DNA of 64,000 bases from Acinetobacter sp. LoGeW2-3 (GCF_002688565.1 NZ_CP024011.1:124001-188000); one strand, 5' to 3'. Positions 15,641 to 28,362 are shown, numbered from the stretch's first letter. Notes: generated from the letters alone by a model not told the origin. Numbers and translations: made by a program.

Positions 15641-16555
15641 TTAGAAGTAACCTTCCTGCTTTTTCTTTTCCATCGAACCTGCTTCGTCATGGTCGATCAT
15701 ACGGCCCTGACGTTCAGATGTGGTTGCTAAAAGCATTTCCTGGATAATTTCCGGTAAAGTTGTTGCAGTTGATTCAACCGCACCCGTTAATGGGTAACAA
15801 CCTAAAGTACGGAAACGAACCGATTTCATTTGTGGTACTTCGCCTGGATTCAGGCGCATACGCTCATCATCAACCATGATCAGCGTACCATTACGCTCAA
15901 CGACTGGACGTTCAGCAGCTAAGTACAATGGAACAAGTTTGATATTTTCTAGGTAGATATATTGCCAGATGTCTAGCTCAGTCCAGTTAGACAATGGGAA
16001 TACACGAATACTTTCGCCTTTGTTCACTTTACCATTGTAAAGGTTCCAAAGTTCTGGACGCTGGTTTTTAGGATCCCAACGGTGTTTAGAATCACGGAAT
16101 GAATAAACACGTTCTTTGGCACGTGATTTTTCTTCGTCACGACGTGCACCACCGAAAGCAGCATCAAACTGATATTTATCCAGAGCCTGTTTCAGACCTT
16201 GGGTTTTCATAATGTCAGTATATTTAGAGCTACCATAGTCGAATGGGTTTACGCCCGCATCACGACCTTCTTTGTTCTGATGCACGATCAGATCAAAGCC
16301 ATGTTCTTTGGCCATGTTGTCACGGAACGTGATCATGTCTTTGAATTTCCATCCAGTATCTACATGAAGTAGCGGGAATGGAAGTTTTGCAGGATAGAAC
16401 GCTTTCAGTGCTAAATGCAGCATGACTGCTGAATCTTTACCGATTGAATAAAGCATAACCGGATTTTCAAACTCGGCAGCAACTTCGCGAATGATGTGAA
16501 TACTCTCAGCTTCAAGCTGTTTAAGATGAGTAAGTCTTTCCTCATTTAATGACAT
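15641..16555 (-). CDS. cysD: Sulfate adenylyltransferase subunit 2
   Basis: A 304-residue ATP pyrophosphatase-fold enzyme. The PP-loop [13 protein letters not shown] (about residues 38-50) binds [19 protein letters not shown] and the C-terminal [16 protein letters not shown] are CysD signatures. With CysN it activates sulfate to APS in the cytosol, the first step of cysteine synthesis. I start at ATG 16555 (MSLNEERL), with CAGG upstream; a TTG two codons earlier is unlikely. cysN follows after the repeat element. Confidence 0.96.
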   Translation of the reverse strand: MSLNEERLTHLKQLEAESIHIIREVAAEFENPVMLYSIGKDSAVMLHLALKAFYPAKLPFPLLHVDTGWKFKDMITFRDNMAKEHGFDLIVHQNKEGRDAGVNPFDYGSSKYTDIMKTQGLKQALDKYQFDAAFGGARRDEEKSRAKERVYSFRDSKHRWDPKNQRPELWNLYNGKVNKGESIRVFPLSNWTELDIWQYIYLENIKLVPLYLAAERPVVERNGTLIMVDDERMRLNPGEVPQMKSVRFRTLGCYPLTGAVESTATTLPEIIQEMLLATTSERQGRMIDHDEAGSMEKKKQEGYF

Positions 16556-16858
16556 GGACAACCTGCGTATTACACGTGTACTTATTACACTTTATAGAAT
16601 TTATATTCATTATAGTGATTAAGTATTCATAACGTTTTCTTGTTTTGTGCTATCCATATATCAAAACATCATATAAAAATTCACTGATATCCATTATTAG
16701 TTTTATTCAATCAGATGATTTTTAACGCTTTGAGTTTTCGCATTTTCGTCTATTCAGCCTACTAAACCTACTATTTTTTAGCAATAACTTCATAGATAAA
16801 TCATCTAAAGTATCTGTTCCAAACTTGAGCAAAACCACCTAGAGTAATCTTAGTACCT
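16556..16858. promoter_or_regulatory. Divergent regulatory region of cysD and the 186-aa gene
   Basis: A 303-bp AT-rich gap between outward-facing starts. A perfect TATAAT box for cysD sits on the reverse strand at 16609-16614, without a good -35 hexamer. This is typical of activator-dependent promoters, and CysB control would be expected from the pathway. No clear box was found for the forward gene. Confidence 0.45.
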
Positions 16859-17419
16859 ATGGATCTAAATTTAGCCATGCCATTTACTCAATATACTTTA
16901 GAAACTTTAAAAGCACGTCTTGAACAGGCCAAGCTTGCTGGCGATATTTATCAGCATCAACAACATATGCTGGTCTTACAAGGTCCCTTTGCGGATGATG
17001 GCAATGCTTTAAATATCTATGTACAGCATGAACTGACCGCAGACCAGATTGGTTTACAGTTCGGGGTGCGCCTGCAAGACAATAAAGCGGAATACGTCAT
17101 TGGTCTAACGCATAGTAACCAGAACTCTAACTATGAAATCGGTGCAGGTAATCTTAAAGGCGACCAAAGAGCCTTTAACCTTTTATATGCCTTCTATAAT
17201 TACCCAAAAGCCTTTTATCTGATTGCCCTGCCCTTGGCTGCGAATAGTCAGGCACTTGAACAGGCACTTGAAGAACAACTATTTAGCAAACCCGAACTGG
17301 ATTTCTTGAATACAGCCGTGAAAACCAATCCGATGGGTGAGCAGGTGCAATGGATGAAAGCTTATATTCTTCAGCAAGCATTAGATATGAAGGTACGCAT
17401 TCAGACATCGTTGCTGTAA
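16859..17419 (+). CDS. Conserved protein of unknown function (186 aa)
   Basis: I do not recognise the family. The protein is soluble-looking, with no signal peptide or membrane helix. The middle contains alternating strands (MLVLQGPF, IYVQHEL, LQFGVRL, YVIGLTH), and the end is helical (QALEQALEEQLF, MKAYILQQALDM). ATG 16859 is used; MPFTQYTLETL at 16877 is a possible alternative because no strong ribosome site is visible. It is divergent from cysD, but nothing links it to sulfur metabolism beyond position. Confidence 0.65.
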   Translation: MDLNLAMPFTQYTLETLKARLEQAKLAGDIYQHQQHMLVLQGPFADDGNALNIYVQHELTADQIGLQFGVRLQDNKAEYVIGLTHSNQNSNYEIGAGNLKGDQRAFNLLYAFYNYPKAFYLIALPLAANSQALEQALEEQLFSKPELDFLNTAVKTNPMGEQVQWMKAYILQQALDMKVRIQTSLL

Positions 17420-17429
17420 TTTTACTTAG

Positions 17430-17486
17430 GCTAATTGCATTGAGTGTACTGTCTGTATAGATGCTATATGCTCAATTCAATTTAGC
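17430..17486 (+). repeat. Imperfect inverted repeat, possible terminator
   Basis: GCTAATTGCATTGAG (17430-17444) pairs imperfectly with CTCAATTCAATTTAGC (17471-17486). An inner TATAG-ATG-CTATA hairpin and the run TTTCTTT follow. It could end the 186-aa gene. The remaining bases up to 17890 show no gene or strong signal. Confidence 0.4.
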
Positions 17487-17894
17487 TTTCTTTAAGTAGT
17501 ATTGAGGTGAATCACCTTTGTATAGAAACTGACTTTGGATCAGGATAAACGACCTTCACTATTTGAGCTTAGAAATAACATTGAGAAATCTTACTGGTAG
17601 ATTTCCTTCCACTCTTTCCTTTATACCTTCTATCAGATACTAAAAAATGCCTTTTAAGATATCCTTAGATTAAATAAAGCTCTTATTTCTTACTGAAACT
17701 TGTATTTCATGCGAAGAGCACCTTCAATAAAAGTGTGACCGATTTAAATTTTTATCCATCTATTCACTAATTTACTAAAATATTGTTATAAGATTGAAAC
17801 TCTTGTTTTCTAAAATAATAATTTGATAACTCATACAAGAATTCAATTTGATTTCCAAATCATTAAAATTATTCAAGCTTAATATCTTGTACTT

Positions 17895-17925
17895 TTGTCT
17901 GCATTTAGATTGCAAAATGTATAAT
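17895..17925 (+). promoter_or_regulatory. Probable promoter of the yqiJ-yqiK pair
   Basis: TTGTCT (17895-17900), a 19-base gap and TATAAT (17920-17925), 75 bases before the yqiJ-like start. The -10 box is perfect; the spacing is long. Confidence 0.45.
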
Positions 17926-17999
17926 CAATGTTATCTTTTTATAAGCAAGAATTATTCTTACTCATTTTGCAAAACATAATTATATAGAGACCCGAAGGA

Positions 18000-18635
18000 A
18001 TGTGGGAGCTTTTTACCGAACCGTCAAACATTGTTTTCAGTATCAGTCTTAGCCTGATGCTGATGTTTGCTGCACTGGAATGCATCTTGTTATTCCTGGG
18101 TGGTGGTTCACAAAGTGTCTTTGATCAGCTTTTACCTGAAGACTCGCATCATATAGACCTTCATCCAGCAAATGACCACAATATCTTTAGCAAAGTATTT
18201 GACTGGCTGTATCTGGGTCAACTCCCCCTGTTTATCTGGCTGATCATTTTCCTGACCACCTATGGCTTAAGTGGCCTTCTGATTCAGGGCGTATTCGAAC
18301 GTTTTACCGGGCATTTAATTAATGGCTGGATCATTTCCCCTGCTTGTATTTTCCTGTGCATGCCGCTGGTACGTTTCAATGCCAAAATTGCTGAAAAAAT
18401 CCTACCAAAAGATGAAACTACTGCAATTCATATTGAAGAACTGATCGGCCGGACTGCGACGATTGTCCTCGGTGATGCCCGTGCGAACTCACCCGCCCAA
18501 GCTAAAGTACAAGATCAGCATGGTCATACTCATTATGTGCTGGTTGAACCAGCGAATGATGAAACCTTGAAACAGGGTCAGTCTGTGATTTTGACAGATA
18601 AAACCCGTAACGGCTTCCAAGCTATGAAAGTCTAA
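18000..18635 (+). CDS. yqiJ: YqiJ-like inner-membrane protein (NfeD-type partner of flotillin)
   Basis: A 211-residue protein with membrane helices at about residues 10-35, 75-97 and 108-125, and a C-terminal OB-like domain (ELIGRTATIVLGDARANSP to QSVILTD). The pattern follows E. coli YqiJ, which is encoded with the flotillin YqiK just as here (83-base gap). Such NfeD-type proteins are thought to work with flotillins in membrane organisation. The AAGGA ribosome site directly abuts the ATG at 18000; an upstream GAGA may be the real site. Confidence 0.8.
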   Translation: MWELFTEPSNIVFSISLSLMLMFAALECILLFLGGGSQSVFDQLLPEDSHHIDLHPANDHNIFSKVFDWLYLGQLPLFIWLIIFLTTYGLSGLLIQGVFERFTGHLINGWIISPACIFLCMPLVRFNAKIAEKILPKDETTAIHIEELIGRTATIVLGDARANSPAQAKVQDQHGHTHYVLVEPANDETLKQGQSVILTDKTRNGFQAMKV

Positions 18636-18718
18636 TAATCATATTCTCTATCACTTTATACTTCTTACTTTATTCAAAATTATATTTTTAAATACGCTAC
18701 AACAGAGAACAAATAACA

Positions 18719-20425
18719 ATGTTGAATTTTGATTTCTATAATATTTTAGTCATTACCGGGGTTATTTTCGCTGGTCTGGTCACTTTGGGTCTGATCATCG
18801 CACGTCTTTACCGCCGTTCAAGCAAAGAAATTTCTTTTGTTCGTACCGGTTTTGGCGGAGAGAAAGTCATTCTGGGCGGTGGTGCACTGGTCCTTCCAGT
18901 ATTGCATGAAATTATTCCCGTCAATATGAATACCCTGCGTCTGGAAGTTCGTCGTGCTGATGATCAGGCACTCATTACCCGTGACCGTATGCGTGTCGAT
19001 GTCATGGCTGAGTTCTATGTCCGTGTAAAACCAACAGCCGATTCAATTGCCACCGCAGCACAAACGCTTGGTCAAAAGACTATGTCGCCAAATGAATTGA
19101 AAAATCTGGTTGAAGGTAAATTTGTCGATTCACTCCGTGCGGTTGCCGCTGAAATGGCCATGGAAGAGTTACATGAAAAACGGGTCGACTTCGTACAGAA
19201 AGTTCAGCAAGTGGTATCTGAAGATCTGCACAAAAATGGCCTGGAATTAGAAACTGTTTCTTTGACAGGCTTAGATCAAACTGGCTTTAAATACTTTAAT
19301 CCACAAAATGCTTTCGATGCTGAAGGTCTAACTAAGCTGACTGAAACCATTGAAGATCGTCGTCGCAAACGTAACCATATTGAACAGGATACTGATCTAG
19401 CGATTAAAGCCAAGAATCTTGAAGCCGAGCAAGCACGTTTGCAAATCATCCGTGAAGAAGAATATGCCAAGCTGCAACAGGAACGCGAAATTTCGATTCG
19501 CCGTGCTGAACAACTAGCTGAAATTGCAGCGCAAGAAGCCGCAAAAAAACGTGAGGCTGAAGAAGCACGTATTGCTGCTGAACGTGAGGTTGAGTTAAAA
19601 CGTATTTTGGCTGCACGTGATGTCGAAAATGAAAACATCCAGAAGGCCCAGATTATTCAGAAAGCTCAGGTTGAACAGAAGAAAACCATTGAACTGGCAG
19701 AACAGGATCGTGCGATTGCAATTGCCGAAAAATCCCGTGCCGAATCTGAAGCCAAAACACAAGCCGACCTAGCCCGTGCACAAGCGGTTAAGGCGGAGGA
19801 AGAAGTCATCACAGTGCGTCAAATTCAACAGGCAGAACGTCAAAAAGCAGTTGAACTGGTGGCGGCTAAAGAACATGCGGAAAAAGATGCAATCGCCATT
19901 ACCGTTGCAGCGGAAGCAGGCAAACAGGCCGCAGCCGATGATGCCGAAGCAGTACGAATTGCAGCGGAGGCAGAAGCTGAAAAAGTCCGCTTAAAAGCTA
20001 AGGGTGAAGCAGATGCCAAAGTGTTACTTGCTCAAGCGATGGAGAAACAGTACCAGGTTGATGCAGAAGGTACACGTGCAGTCAATGAAGCCAACAACGT
20101 ATTGTCTTCTGAACAGGTCGAAATGCAGATCCGTTTGGCAATGTTGAAATACCTGCCTGAGATTATCCGTGAAAGTGTCAAACCAATGGAAAATATTGAT
20201 GACATCAAAATTCTGCAAGTGAATGGCCTACATGGTAGCCATGCTGGCTCTTGTCAGGCGGATGCACATCATGAAGGCAGCAATGTAGCTCTCTCTGACC
20301 AAGTGGTGAATAGTGCCCTACGCTACCGCAGTCAAGCACCACTGATTGACAGCCTAATGAGTGAATTAGGCATTCAGGGTGGAGATATTAATGGTTTGAC
20401 ACAAAGTTTAAAGCCTAAAGCTTAA
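18719..20425 (+). CDS. yqiK: Flotillin-like SPFH protein YqiK
   Basis: A 568-residue protein with an N-terminal membrane helix (about residues 8-28), an SPFH/band-7 domain (about 30-200: EISFVRTGFGGEKVILGGGALVLP to LDQTGFKYFNPQ) and a long Ala/Glu-rich coiled coil (about 215-450). This is the flotillin layout, closest to YqiK. It forms large membrane-associated oligomers. It is encoded with yqiJ upstream and ends in a strong terminator shared with convergent sucD. Confidence 0.92.
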   Translation: MLNFDFYNILVITGVIFAGLVTLGLIIARLYRRSSKEISFVRTGFGGEKVILGGGALVLPVLHEIIPVNMNTLRLEVRRADDQALITRDRMRVDVMAEFYVRVKPTADSIATAAQTLGQKTMSPNELKNLVEGKFVDSLRAVAAEMAMEELHEKRVDFVQKVQQVVSEDLHKNGLELETVSLTGLDQTGFKYFNPQNAFDAEGLTKLTETIEDRRRKRNHIEQDTDLAIKAKNLEAEQARLQIIREEEYAKLQQEREISIRRAEQLAEIAAQEAAKKREAEEARIAAEREVELKRILAARDVENENIQKAQIIQKAQVEQKKTIELAEQDRAIAIAEKSRAESEAKTQADLARAQAVKAEEEVITVRQIQQAERQKAVELVAAKEHAEKDAIAITVAAEAGKQAAADDAEAVRIAAEAEAEKVRLKAKGEADAKVLLAQAMEKQYQVDAEGTRAVNEANNVLSSEQVEMQIRLAMLKYLPEIIRESVKPMENIDDIKILQVNGLHGSHAGSCQADAHHEGSNVALSDQVVNSALRYRSQAPLIDSLMSELGIQGGDINGLTQSLKPKA

Positions 20426-20450
20426 GCTCTTAAATATAAGTCTGTCACCC

Positions 20451-20483
20451 AATAAAAAATCCCCGTGAAGGGGATTTTTTATT
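20451..20483. terminator. Bidirectional terminator between yqiK and sucD
   Basis: AATAAAAAATCCCC and GGGGATTTTTTATT are perfect 14-bp arms around GTGAA, with A- and T-tracts that work on both strands. Confidence 0.88.
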
Positions 20484-20492
20484 GTGAAAGGT

Positions 20493-21383
20493 CTAAATTA
20501 AACCTTTATCCTTGAGCAACTGATACATGGTCAAACCAAGTTCAGCCGGACTACGAGTATATGCCATACCTGCCTTTTCAAAAGCTGCAAACTTCTCTTC
20601 AGCAGTACCTTTACCGCCAGAAATAATCGCACCCGCATGGCCCATACGTTTGCCTTTAGGCGCAGTCACACCTGCAATATAACCCACCACAGGTTTAGAC
20701 ACATTCGACTGGATGTATTCTGCTGCTTCTTCTTCAGCTGTTCCACCAATCTCACCAATCATGATAATAGCTTCTGTTTCAGGATCTTCTTCAAACAGTT
20801 TCAGGCAGTCAATCTGGTTCATACCCGGAATTGGATCACCGCCAATACCGATACAAGTGGACTGGCCTAAACCTAGTTTGGTTGTTTGTGATACCGCCTC
20901 ATAAGTCAAAGTCCCAGAACGTGAGATAATCCCAATCTTACCTTTCTTATGAATATGCCCTGGCATAATGCCGATCTTACATTCTTCAGGGGTAATAATA
21001 CCTGGACAGTTTGGTCCAATCAGACGAGTACCCTGCCCATTGGTTTCCAGATAGCGTTTTGCTTTCAGCATATCCAGTGTTGGTACGCCTTCAGTAATCA
21101 CCACAATCAGTTCAATACCCGAATCAATCGATTCAATGATTGAGTCCAGAACGAATGGCGCCGGTACATAAATTGAAGTTGCTGTCGCGCCAGTTTCACG
21201 TACCGCTTCTTTCATGGTATTGAACACAGGTAGATCAAGATGTTTTTGACCACCCTTGCCTGGCGTTACACCACCAACCACTTTGGTACCATACGCAATC
21301 GATTGCTCTGAATGGAATGTACCGTTCTTGCCAGTAAAACCTTGAACTAAAACTTTGGTGTCTTTATTTACTAATACGCTCAT
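20493..21383 (-). CDS. sucD: Succinyl-CoA synthetase alpha subunit
   Basis: A 296-residue subunit of the TCA enzyme that converts succinyl-CoA plus nucleoside diphosphate to succinate with substrate-level phosphorylation. It has a CoA-binding Rossmann domain ([15 protein letters not shown] at residues 10-24), [11 protein letters not shown], and the phosphorylated histidine in MGHAGAI (His249). Length is typical. It starts 13 bases after sucC and ends the sucC-sucD pair. Confidence 0.97.
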   Translation of the reverse strand: MSVLVNKDTKVLVQGFTGKNGTFHSEQSIAYGTKVVGGVTPGKGGQKHLDLPVFNTMKEAVRETGATATSIYVPAPFVLDSIIESIDSGIELIVVITEGVPTLDMLKAKRYLETNGQGTRLIGPNCPGIITPEECKIGIMPGHIHKKGKIGIISRSGTLTYEAVSQTTKLGLGQSTCIGIGGDPIPGMNQIDCLKLFEEDPETEAIIMIGEIGGTAEEEAAEYIQSNVSKPVVGYIAGVTAPKGKRMGHAGAIISGGKGTAEEKFAAFEKAGMAYTRSPAELGLTMYQLLKDKGLI

Positions 21384-21396
21384 GATCGATACTCCC

Positions 21397-22563
21397 TTAG
21401 CCTTTTACCGCAGCAACAATTTTTTCTGCAGCATCGGCTAGGCCATTTGCAGAAATCAATTTCAAACCAGATTCATCCAGTAATTTGGCACCCAGCTCAG
21501 CATTGTTCCCCTCAAGGCGAACAACGACCGGCACAGTGACATTTACTTCTTGAACCGCTGCAATAATTGCTTCAGCGATCATGTCGCAACGTACAATTCC
21601 ACCAAAAATATTAATCAAAACTCCTTGTACAGAAGAATCAGCAAGGATAATTTTAAATGCTTCAATCACACGCTCTTTAGTTGCACCACCCCCCACATCA
21701 AGAAAGTTGGCTGGCTGACCACCATAGAGCTTGATGATGTCCATGGTTGCCATCGCAAGACCAGCACCATTGACCATGCAGCCGATATTACCTTCCAAAG
21801 CCACATAGTTCAGGTCGAACTCAGAAGCTTTTAACTCACGCTCATTCTCTTGTGATTTATCGCGAAGTGCAGCCACTTCTGGAAGACGATATAGTGCATT
21901 CGAATCAATACCGACTTTGGCATCGACACACAGAATGTCACCATTCTCACGTACAGACAGTGGATTGATTTCAAACAAGGCAAAGTCATTTTCTACAAAG
22001 GCTTGATAAGCCGCAGTCATGACTTTAACGAATTGGTTGATTTGTCCATCTTTAAGATTTAAGGCAAATGCGACTTCACGTGCCTGAAATGGCAATAAAC
22101 CGACTAGAGGATTAACTTCGACTTTAATAATTTTCTCAGGGGTCTCTTCCGCCACTTTTTCAATTTCCACACCGCCTTCAGTCGATGCCATAAAAGTAAT
22201 GCGACGGCTTGAACGGTCAACCACTGCGCCTAAGTACAGTTCACGCTCTACCGGATAAACATCTTCAGAAACCAGGATGCTGTTGACTGGCTGACCATTA
22301 GCATCAGTTTGATAGGTCACTAAACGTGAACCAATAATTTGATTGGCATATTCAGCGGCTTCTTCGGCAGATTTAACTACCTTCACCCCACCTGCCTTAC
22401 CACGCCCCCCGGCATGAACTTGTGCCTTTAATACGGCAAATTTTCCACCCAGCTGCTGAAAGGCCTGAACGGTTTCTTCAGCATTGGTTGCAAGAATACC
22501 TTCCTGCACTGGCATACCATATTTTTTTAATAACGCTTTTGCTTGATACTCATGTAAATTCAT
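21397..22563 (-). CDS. sucC: Succinyl-CoA synthetase beta subunit
   Basis: A 388-residue ATP-grasp subunit that binds nucleotide and succinate. Signatures: [35 protein letters not shown] (residues 46-61), FEINPLSV and GGGATKERV. It pairs with SucD. The gap of about 180 bases to the upstream lpd gene carries lpd's terminator, so sucCD probably has its own promoter. Confidence 0.97.
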   Translation of the reverse strand: MNLHEYQAKALLKKYGMPVQEGILATNAEETVQAFQQLGGKFAVLKAQVHAGGRGKAGGVKVVKSAEEAAEYANQIIGSRLVTYQTDANGQPVNSILVSEDVYPVERELYLGAVVDRSSRRITFMASTEGGVEIEKVAEETPEKIIKVEVNPLVGLLPFQAREVAFALNLKDGQINQFVKVMTAAYQAFVENDFALFEINPLSVRENGDILCVDAKVGIDSNALYRLPEVAALRDKSQENERELKASEFDLNYVALEGNIGCMVNGAGLAMATMDIIKLYGGQPANFLDVGGGATKERVIEAFKIILADSSVQGVLINIFGGIVRCDMIAEAIIAAVQEVNVTVPVVVRLEGNNAELGAKLLDESGLKLISANGLADAAEKIVAAVKG

Positions 22564-22714
22564 TGATTGACCTTTTACTACTTTTTCACTTTGTTATTAC
22601 TGCGTCCAATATCCTGTGGCGCTGCAACATCGATATTGGAATTTATTAAAACGATGTTTTGATTCTTATCTTTATTTTTAGATGATTATTCAAACGAACA
22701 CAACCACCAAATGT

Positions 22715-22745
22715 AAAAAGAGCGGCCGGAGCCGCTCTTTTTTTA
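22715..22745 (-). terminator. Terminator of lpd
   Basis: AAAAAGAGCGGC pairs with GCCGCTCTTTTT around CGGA, directly after the lpd stop. The T-tract is usable on the reverse strand, separating sucA-sucB-lpd from sucCD. Confidence 0.88.
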
Positions 22746-22747
22746 GC

Positions 22748-24214
<1,467 letters not shown>

Positions 24215-24241
24215 CTAAGCCCATGGATTTATTCTTTAGAA

Positions 24242-25456
24242 TTAAAGATCAAGGATCAGACGAGCTGGTTCTTCTAACAATTCTTTGATTGTTACAAGGA
24301 AGCCAACTGCTTCTTTACCATCGATTAGACGGTGGTCATAAGAAAGTGCTAGGTACATCATAGGCAAGATTTCAACTTGACCATTCACTGCCATAGGACG
24401 TTCTTGGATTTTGTGCATACCAAGAATTGCAGTTTGCGGAGTGTTCAAGATTGGAGTTGAAAGCAATGAACCGAAAGTACCGCCGTTAGTGATCGTGAAC
24501 GTACCACCTGTCATATCTTCGATTGCAAGTTTACCTTCACGTGCCTTACCAGCGTATGCACGGATGCCATTTTCAACTTCAGCATAGTTCATGCGGTCTG
24601 TATCACGAAGAACAGGAACCACTAGACCACGGTCAGAAGAAACTGCTACACCGATGTCATAGTAACCATGGTAAACGATGTCGTCACCATCGATAGACGC
24701 ATTCACTGCTGGGTAGCGTTTAAGTGCTTCAGTCGCAGCTTTAACGAAGAATGACATGAAGCCAAGACGCGCACCATGACGTTTTTCAAACGCATCTTTG
24801 TACTGGTTACGCATTTCCATGATTGGTTTCATGTTCACTTCGTTGAACGTAGTCAACATTGCTGTTTCTTGAGTCGCAGCAAGCAGACGTTCAGCAACAC
24901 GTTTACGCAAACGAGTCATAGGAACGCGTTTTTCAATACGTTCACCCACTGCAACGCTTAACGGTGCAGCAGCAGGCGCTGCAGGTTTAGTTTGATGGTT
25001 CGCAACATCTTCTTTAGTGATGCGACCGCCACGACCTGTACCAGATACGTCAGACGCAGCAATACCAGATTCAGTTAAGGCTTTACGAACTGCAGGTGCT
25101 TGATCAGCAACTTGTGTGCGCTCAACAATCGGTGCATTGCCCGCTTGAGTTTGCGCAGCAGCTTGCTCTACTTTCTCTTCAGATTGAACTGCTTGAGTTT
25201 GTGTAGCGCCAGAAACAGCGCCCTCTTCGAATTGTGCAATCACTTCAGCAGAAAGCACTGTGTCGCCTTCATTTTTGATGATTGATGCAATTGTACCGTC
25301 AGCAGGAGCAACAACTTCTAAAACAACTTTATCAGTCTCAATATCACAGATCACTTCATCACGTGATACTGCTTCACCTGGTTGTTTGTGCCAAGTTGCG
25401 ATCGTGCCGTCCGCAACTGACTCTGGAAATACCGGTGCTTTAATTTCGGTTGCCAT
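24242..25456 (-). CDS. sucB: 2-Oxoglutarate dehydrogenase E2 (dihydrolipoyl succinyltransferase)
   Basis: A 404-residue core subunit. The lipoyl domain (residues about 2-78) carries the lipoylated Lys in [10 protein letters not shown] Gln/Ala-rich linker and an E3/E1-binding peripheral domain ([29 protein letters not shown]) follow. The catalytic domain ends with the acyltransferase motif [12 protein letters not shown]. It transfers succinyl from E1 to CoA. It lies 18 bases after sucA and 60 before lpd, so the three form one unit. Confidence 0.97.
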   Translation of the reverse strand: MATEIKAPVFPESVADGTIATWHKQPGEAVSRDEVICDIETDKVVLEVVAPADGTIASIIKNEGDTVLSAEVIAQFEEGAVSGATQTQAVQSEEKVEQAAAQTQAGNAPIVERTQVADQAPAVRKALTESGIAASDVSGTGRGGRITKEDVANHQTKPAAPAAAPLSVAVGERIEKRVPMTRLRKRVAERLLAATQETAMLTTFNEVNMKPIMEMRNQYKDAFEKRHGARLGFMSFFVKAATEALKRYPAVNASIDGDDIVYHGYYDIGVAVSSDRGLVVPVLRDTDRMNYAEVENGIRAYAGKAREGKLAIEDMTGGTFTITNGGTFGSLLSTPILNTPQTAILGMHKIQERPMAVNGQVEILPMMYLALSYDHRLIDGKEAVGFLVTIKELLEEPARLILDL

Positions 25457-25474
25457 TACTTAGAATCTCCTGGA

Positions 25475-28309
25475 TTATTCAGCATCGATCGCTAGAGCGT
25501 CGTTAACGAGCTGAGCTTGTTGTTTTGCATGCAAATATGGTGAACCACACGCTGGTGCAGCAGAAGCTTCACGGCCAGCGTAGCTAATACGAACTTGTTT
25601 ACCAGACTTCATCACATCGTCATACAGACGTGGAGCGATGAACAGCCAAGCACCTTGGTTCTTCGGTTCTTCTTGAGCCCAAACCAGTTCTTTAAGGTTT
25701 GGATACTGAGCAAGAACTTCAGCAAGACGTGCTTCTGGGTATGGATACAATTGTTCAATACGAACGATCGCAGTGTTGTTCAATTCTTTTTCACGACGTT
25801 TTTCAACTAGGTCGTAGTAAACCTTACCACCACACAGAACCAAACGAGTCACGTCTGACTTGTTGATGTTGTCCACCTCGTCGATTACAGTCTGGAATGT
25901 ACCGTTTGCAAGTTCATCAAGGTTAGACACAGCTAACTTGTGACGAAGCAATGATTTCGGTGAAGTCACAATCAGTGGTTTACGGATTGGGCGAATCGCT
26001 TGACGACGTAATGCGTGGAAAATCTGCGCAGGCGTAGTCGGTGTAATCACTTGCATGTTGTCTTCCGCACATAGTTGCAGGAAGCGCTCAAGACGTGCAG
26101 ATGAATGTTCTGGACCTTGACCTTCAAAGCCGTGTGGCAGAAGCATAGTCAGACCACATACACGTTCCCATTTAGTTTCACCAGATGAGATGAATTGGTC
26201 GATTACAACCTGTGCACAGTTAGCGAAGTCACCAAACTGAGCTTCCCAGATGATCAAGCTCTTAGGAAGAGTTGTCGCATAGCCGTATTCGAATGCCAAT
26301 ACTGCCATTTCAGACAATAAAGAGTCATAGATCGCAACGCGTGGTTGGTTTTCTTTGATGTGGCAAAGTGGAATATAAGTTGAACCATCTACCTGGTTAT
26401 GCAGTTTTGCATGACGGTGTGAGAATGTACCACGACCCACGTCTTCACCAGTTAAACGAACCAGATAGCCATCATCTAGCAGTGATGCATACGCTAGAGT
26501 TTCAGCAGCACCCCAGTTCAGTGGCATTTCACCAGTCTGCATTTTCAGACGGTCGTCGATGACTTTAGAAACCTGACGTTGCATGACGAAGCCTTCTGGA
26601 AGCTCACGCATTTTTTGGCCAAGTTCTTTTAAGCGATCAAGTGAACAAGTTGTGTCCCACTCGTCTGTATATTCGTGACCCAGGTAAGGCGTCCAGTCCA
26701 CAAACATTTTCTTGTTTGGTTCTAGAACAAGCGCATTGGCAACGTGTTTACCTGCTTCAAGATCTGAACGGTAGTTTTCTACCATTTGATCTGCAGTTGC
26801 ACGGTCAAGGATGCCTTCTTGAACAAGTTTGTCAGCATACAAAGTACGAGTAGTCGCTTTCTTCGTAATAACTTGGTACATCAATGGCTGAGTTGCAGCT
26901 GGTTCGTCCGCTTCGTTGTGACCACGACGACGGTAACAGAACATGTCAATCACTACGTCTTTACGGAACGTATGACGGAAGTCATGAGCAAGCTGAGCAA
27001 CAAACAATACAGCTTCCGGATCATCACCATTTACATGGAAGATCGGTGCCTGGATCATTTTCGCAATGTCAGTACAGTATTCTGTAGAACGCGCATCACG
27101 TGGATCAGAAGTTGTGAAACCAACCTGGTTGTTCACCACGATATGAACTGTACCACCAACGGTATAACCACGAGTCTGTGACATTTGGAAGGTTTCTTGG
27201 TTTACACCTTGACCTGCAAATGCTGCATCACCGTGAACGATGATTGGTAATACGTCATCACCACCGATGTCTTTACGACGTACTTGACGCGCACGTACAG
27301 AACCTTCAACTACAGGTCCAACGATTTCAAGGTGTGATGGGTTGAACGCCAATGCCAAGTGAACTTCGCCACCTTGAGTCATGACATTTGAAGAGAAACC
27401 TTGGTGGTATTTAACGTCACCAGAGCCTTTCTTGTTAATTGATTTACCTTCGAACTCACCGAACAGGTCAGCCGGGTTTTTACCCATGATGTTAACCAGA
27501 AGGTTCAGACGACCACGGTGTGGCATACCGATGACAACTTCTTTACAGCCAACAGAACCTGCACGTTGAATCACGGCATCAACCATCGGAATGAAAGACT
27601 CACCGCCTTCAACACCGAAACGTTTCGCACCAACGAATTTATTACCTAGATACTTTTCTAGACCTTCAGCTGCAGTCAGACGTTCAAGGACGTGTTTCTT
27701 TTGGTCTACAGAGAAGTTGAATTGACCACGTGCACCTTCAAGACGTTGTTGAATCCAACGTTTTTCTTTCGTGTCCACGATGTGCATGTATTCGGCACCG
27801 ATCGAGCTACAGTAGATTGCTTCCATGGCCTGAACCATTTCACCTAAAGTCGCTTCTTCTTTACCGATTGCAAGGTTACCAGTATTGAATACGGTATCCA
27901 GATCAGACTTAGTCAGACCGTGTGCATCAAGCTCAAGGTCAAAAGCCTGCTCACGTTTTGCAAGACCTAATGGATCAAGTTTTGCTTTTTGGTGACCACG
28001 GTTACGGTAAGCCGCGATGAGTTGTAATACGCCAATCTGACGACGCTCATGCTCAGAACTTACGCTACTTTGAACAACAGGCTGAATACGGTTTGAGTTG
28101 CGACCTAGGAGAAGGAATTGCTCACGTACATTGCTGTGTGGTTGATCACCTTTAGGGAATTTATCGAAGTATGCTCTCCAGTCAGCACCCACTGAGTCTG
28201 GAGCAGTCATATACTGCTCGTAAAGTTCTTCAATATACGCTGCACTATCAGCGCTAAGTTCAGTGTCAAGACGCAGAGCGTCAGCAACTTCTTGCATTTG
28301 TGGACCCAT
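25475..28309 (-). CDS. sucA: 2-Oxoglutarate dehydrogenase E1
   Basis: A 944-residue thiamine-diphosphate enzyme that decarboxylates 2-oxoglutarate and passes succinyl to SucB lipoate. N-terminal E2-binding segment (SAAYIEELYEQYM), IGMPHRGRLNLLVN, the ThDP/Mg region GDAAFAGQGV to NNQVGFTTS, and FGDFANCAQVVIDQF in the C-terminal half. The start is either the ATG at 28309 or, more in line with related proteins, the ATG at 28297 (MQEVADALRL). It heads sucA-sucB-lpd and has a long hairpin-rich leader. Confidence 0.96.
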   Translation of the reverse strand: MGPQMQEVADALRLDTELSADSAAYIEELYEQYMTAPDSVGADWRAYFDKFPKGDQPHSNVREQFLLLGRNSNRIQPVVQSSVSSEHERRQIGVLQLIAAYRNRGHQKAKLDPLGLAKREQAFDLELDAHGLTKSDLDTVFNTGNLAIGKEEATLGEMVQAMEAIYCSSIGAEYMHIVDTKEKRWIQQRLEGARGQFNFSVDQKKHVLERLTAAEGLEKYLGNKFVGAKRFGVEGGESFIPMVDAVIQRAGSVGCKEVVIGMPHRGRLNLLVNIMGKNPADLFGEFEGKSINKKGSGDVKYHQGFSSNVMTQGGEVHLALAFNPSHLEIVGPVVEGSVRARQVRRKDIGGDDVLPIIVHGDAAFAGQGVNQETFQMSQTRGYTVGGTVHIVVNNQVGFTTSDPRDARSTEYCTDIAKMIQAPIFHVNGDDPEAVLFVAQLAHDFRHTFRKDVVIDMFCYRRRGHNEADEPAATQPLMYQVITKKATTRTLYADKLVQEGILDRATADQMVENYRSDLEAGKHVANALVLEPNKKMFVDWTPYLGHEYTDEWDTTCSLDRLKELGQKMRELPEGFVMQRQVSKVIDDRLKMQTGEMPLNWGAAETLAYASLLDDGYLVRLTGEDVGRGTFSHRHAKLHNQVDGSTYIPLCHIKENQPRVAIYDSLLSEMAVLAFEYGYATTLPKSLIIWEAQFGDFANCAQVVIDQFISSGETKWERVCGLTMLLPHGFEGQGPEHSSARLERFLQLCAEDNMQVITPTTPAQIFHALRRQAIRPIRKPLIVTSPKSLLRHKLAVSNLDELANGTFQTVIDEVDNINKSDVTRLVLCGGKVYYDLVEKRREKELNNTAIVRIEQLYPYPEARLAEVLAQYPNLKELVWAQEEPKNQGAWLFIAPRLYDDVMKSGKQVRISYAGREASAAPACGSPYLHAKQQAQLVNDALAIDAE

Positions 28310-28362
28310 TTCCTATTGCAAAAACATTTTCAGGATGCTTTTTAAGCAAAACCCAGGATTAG

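Noticed and set aside
19276..19638. Reverse frame inside yqiK
   Set aside because: It is the mirror of the Ala/Glu-rich coiled coil, which yields Ser/Arg-rich antisense frames; it has no independent start signals.
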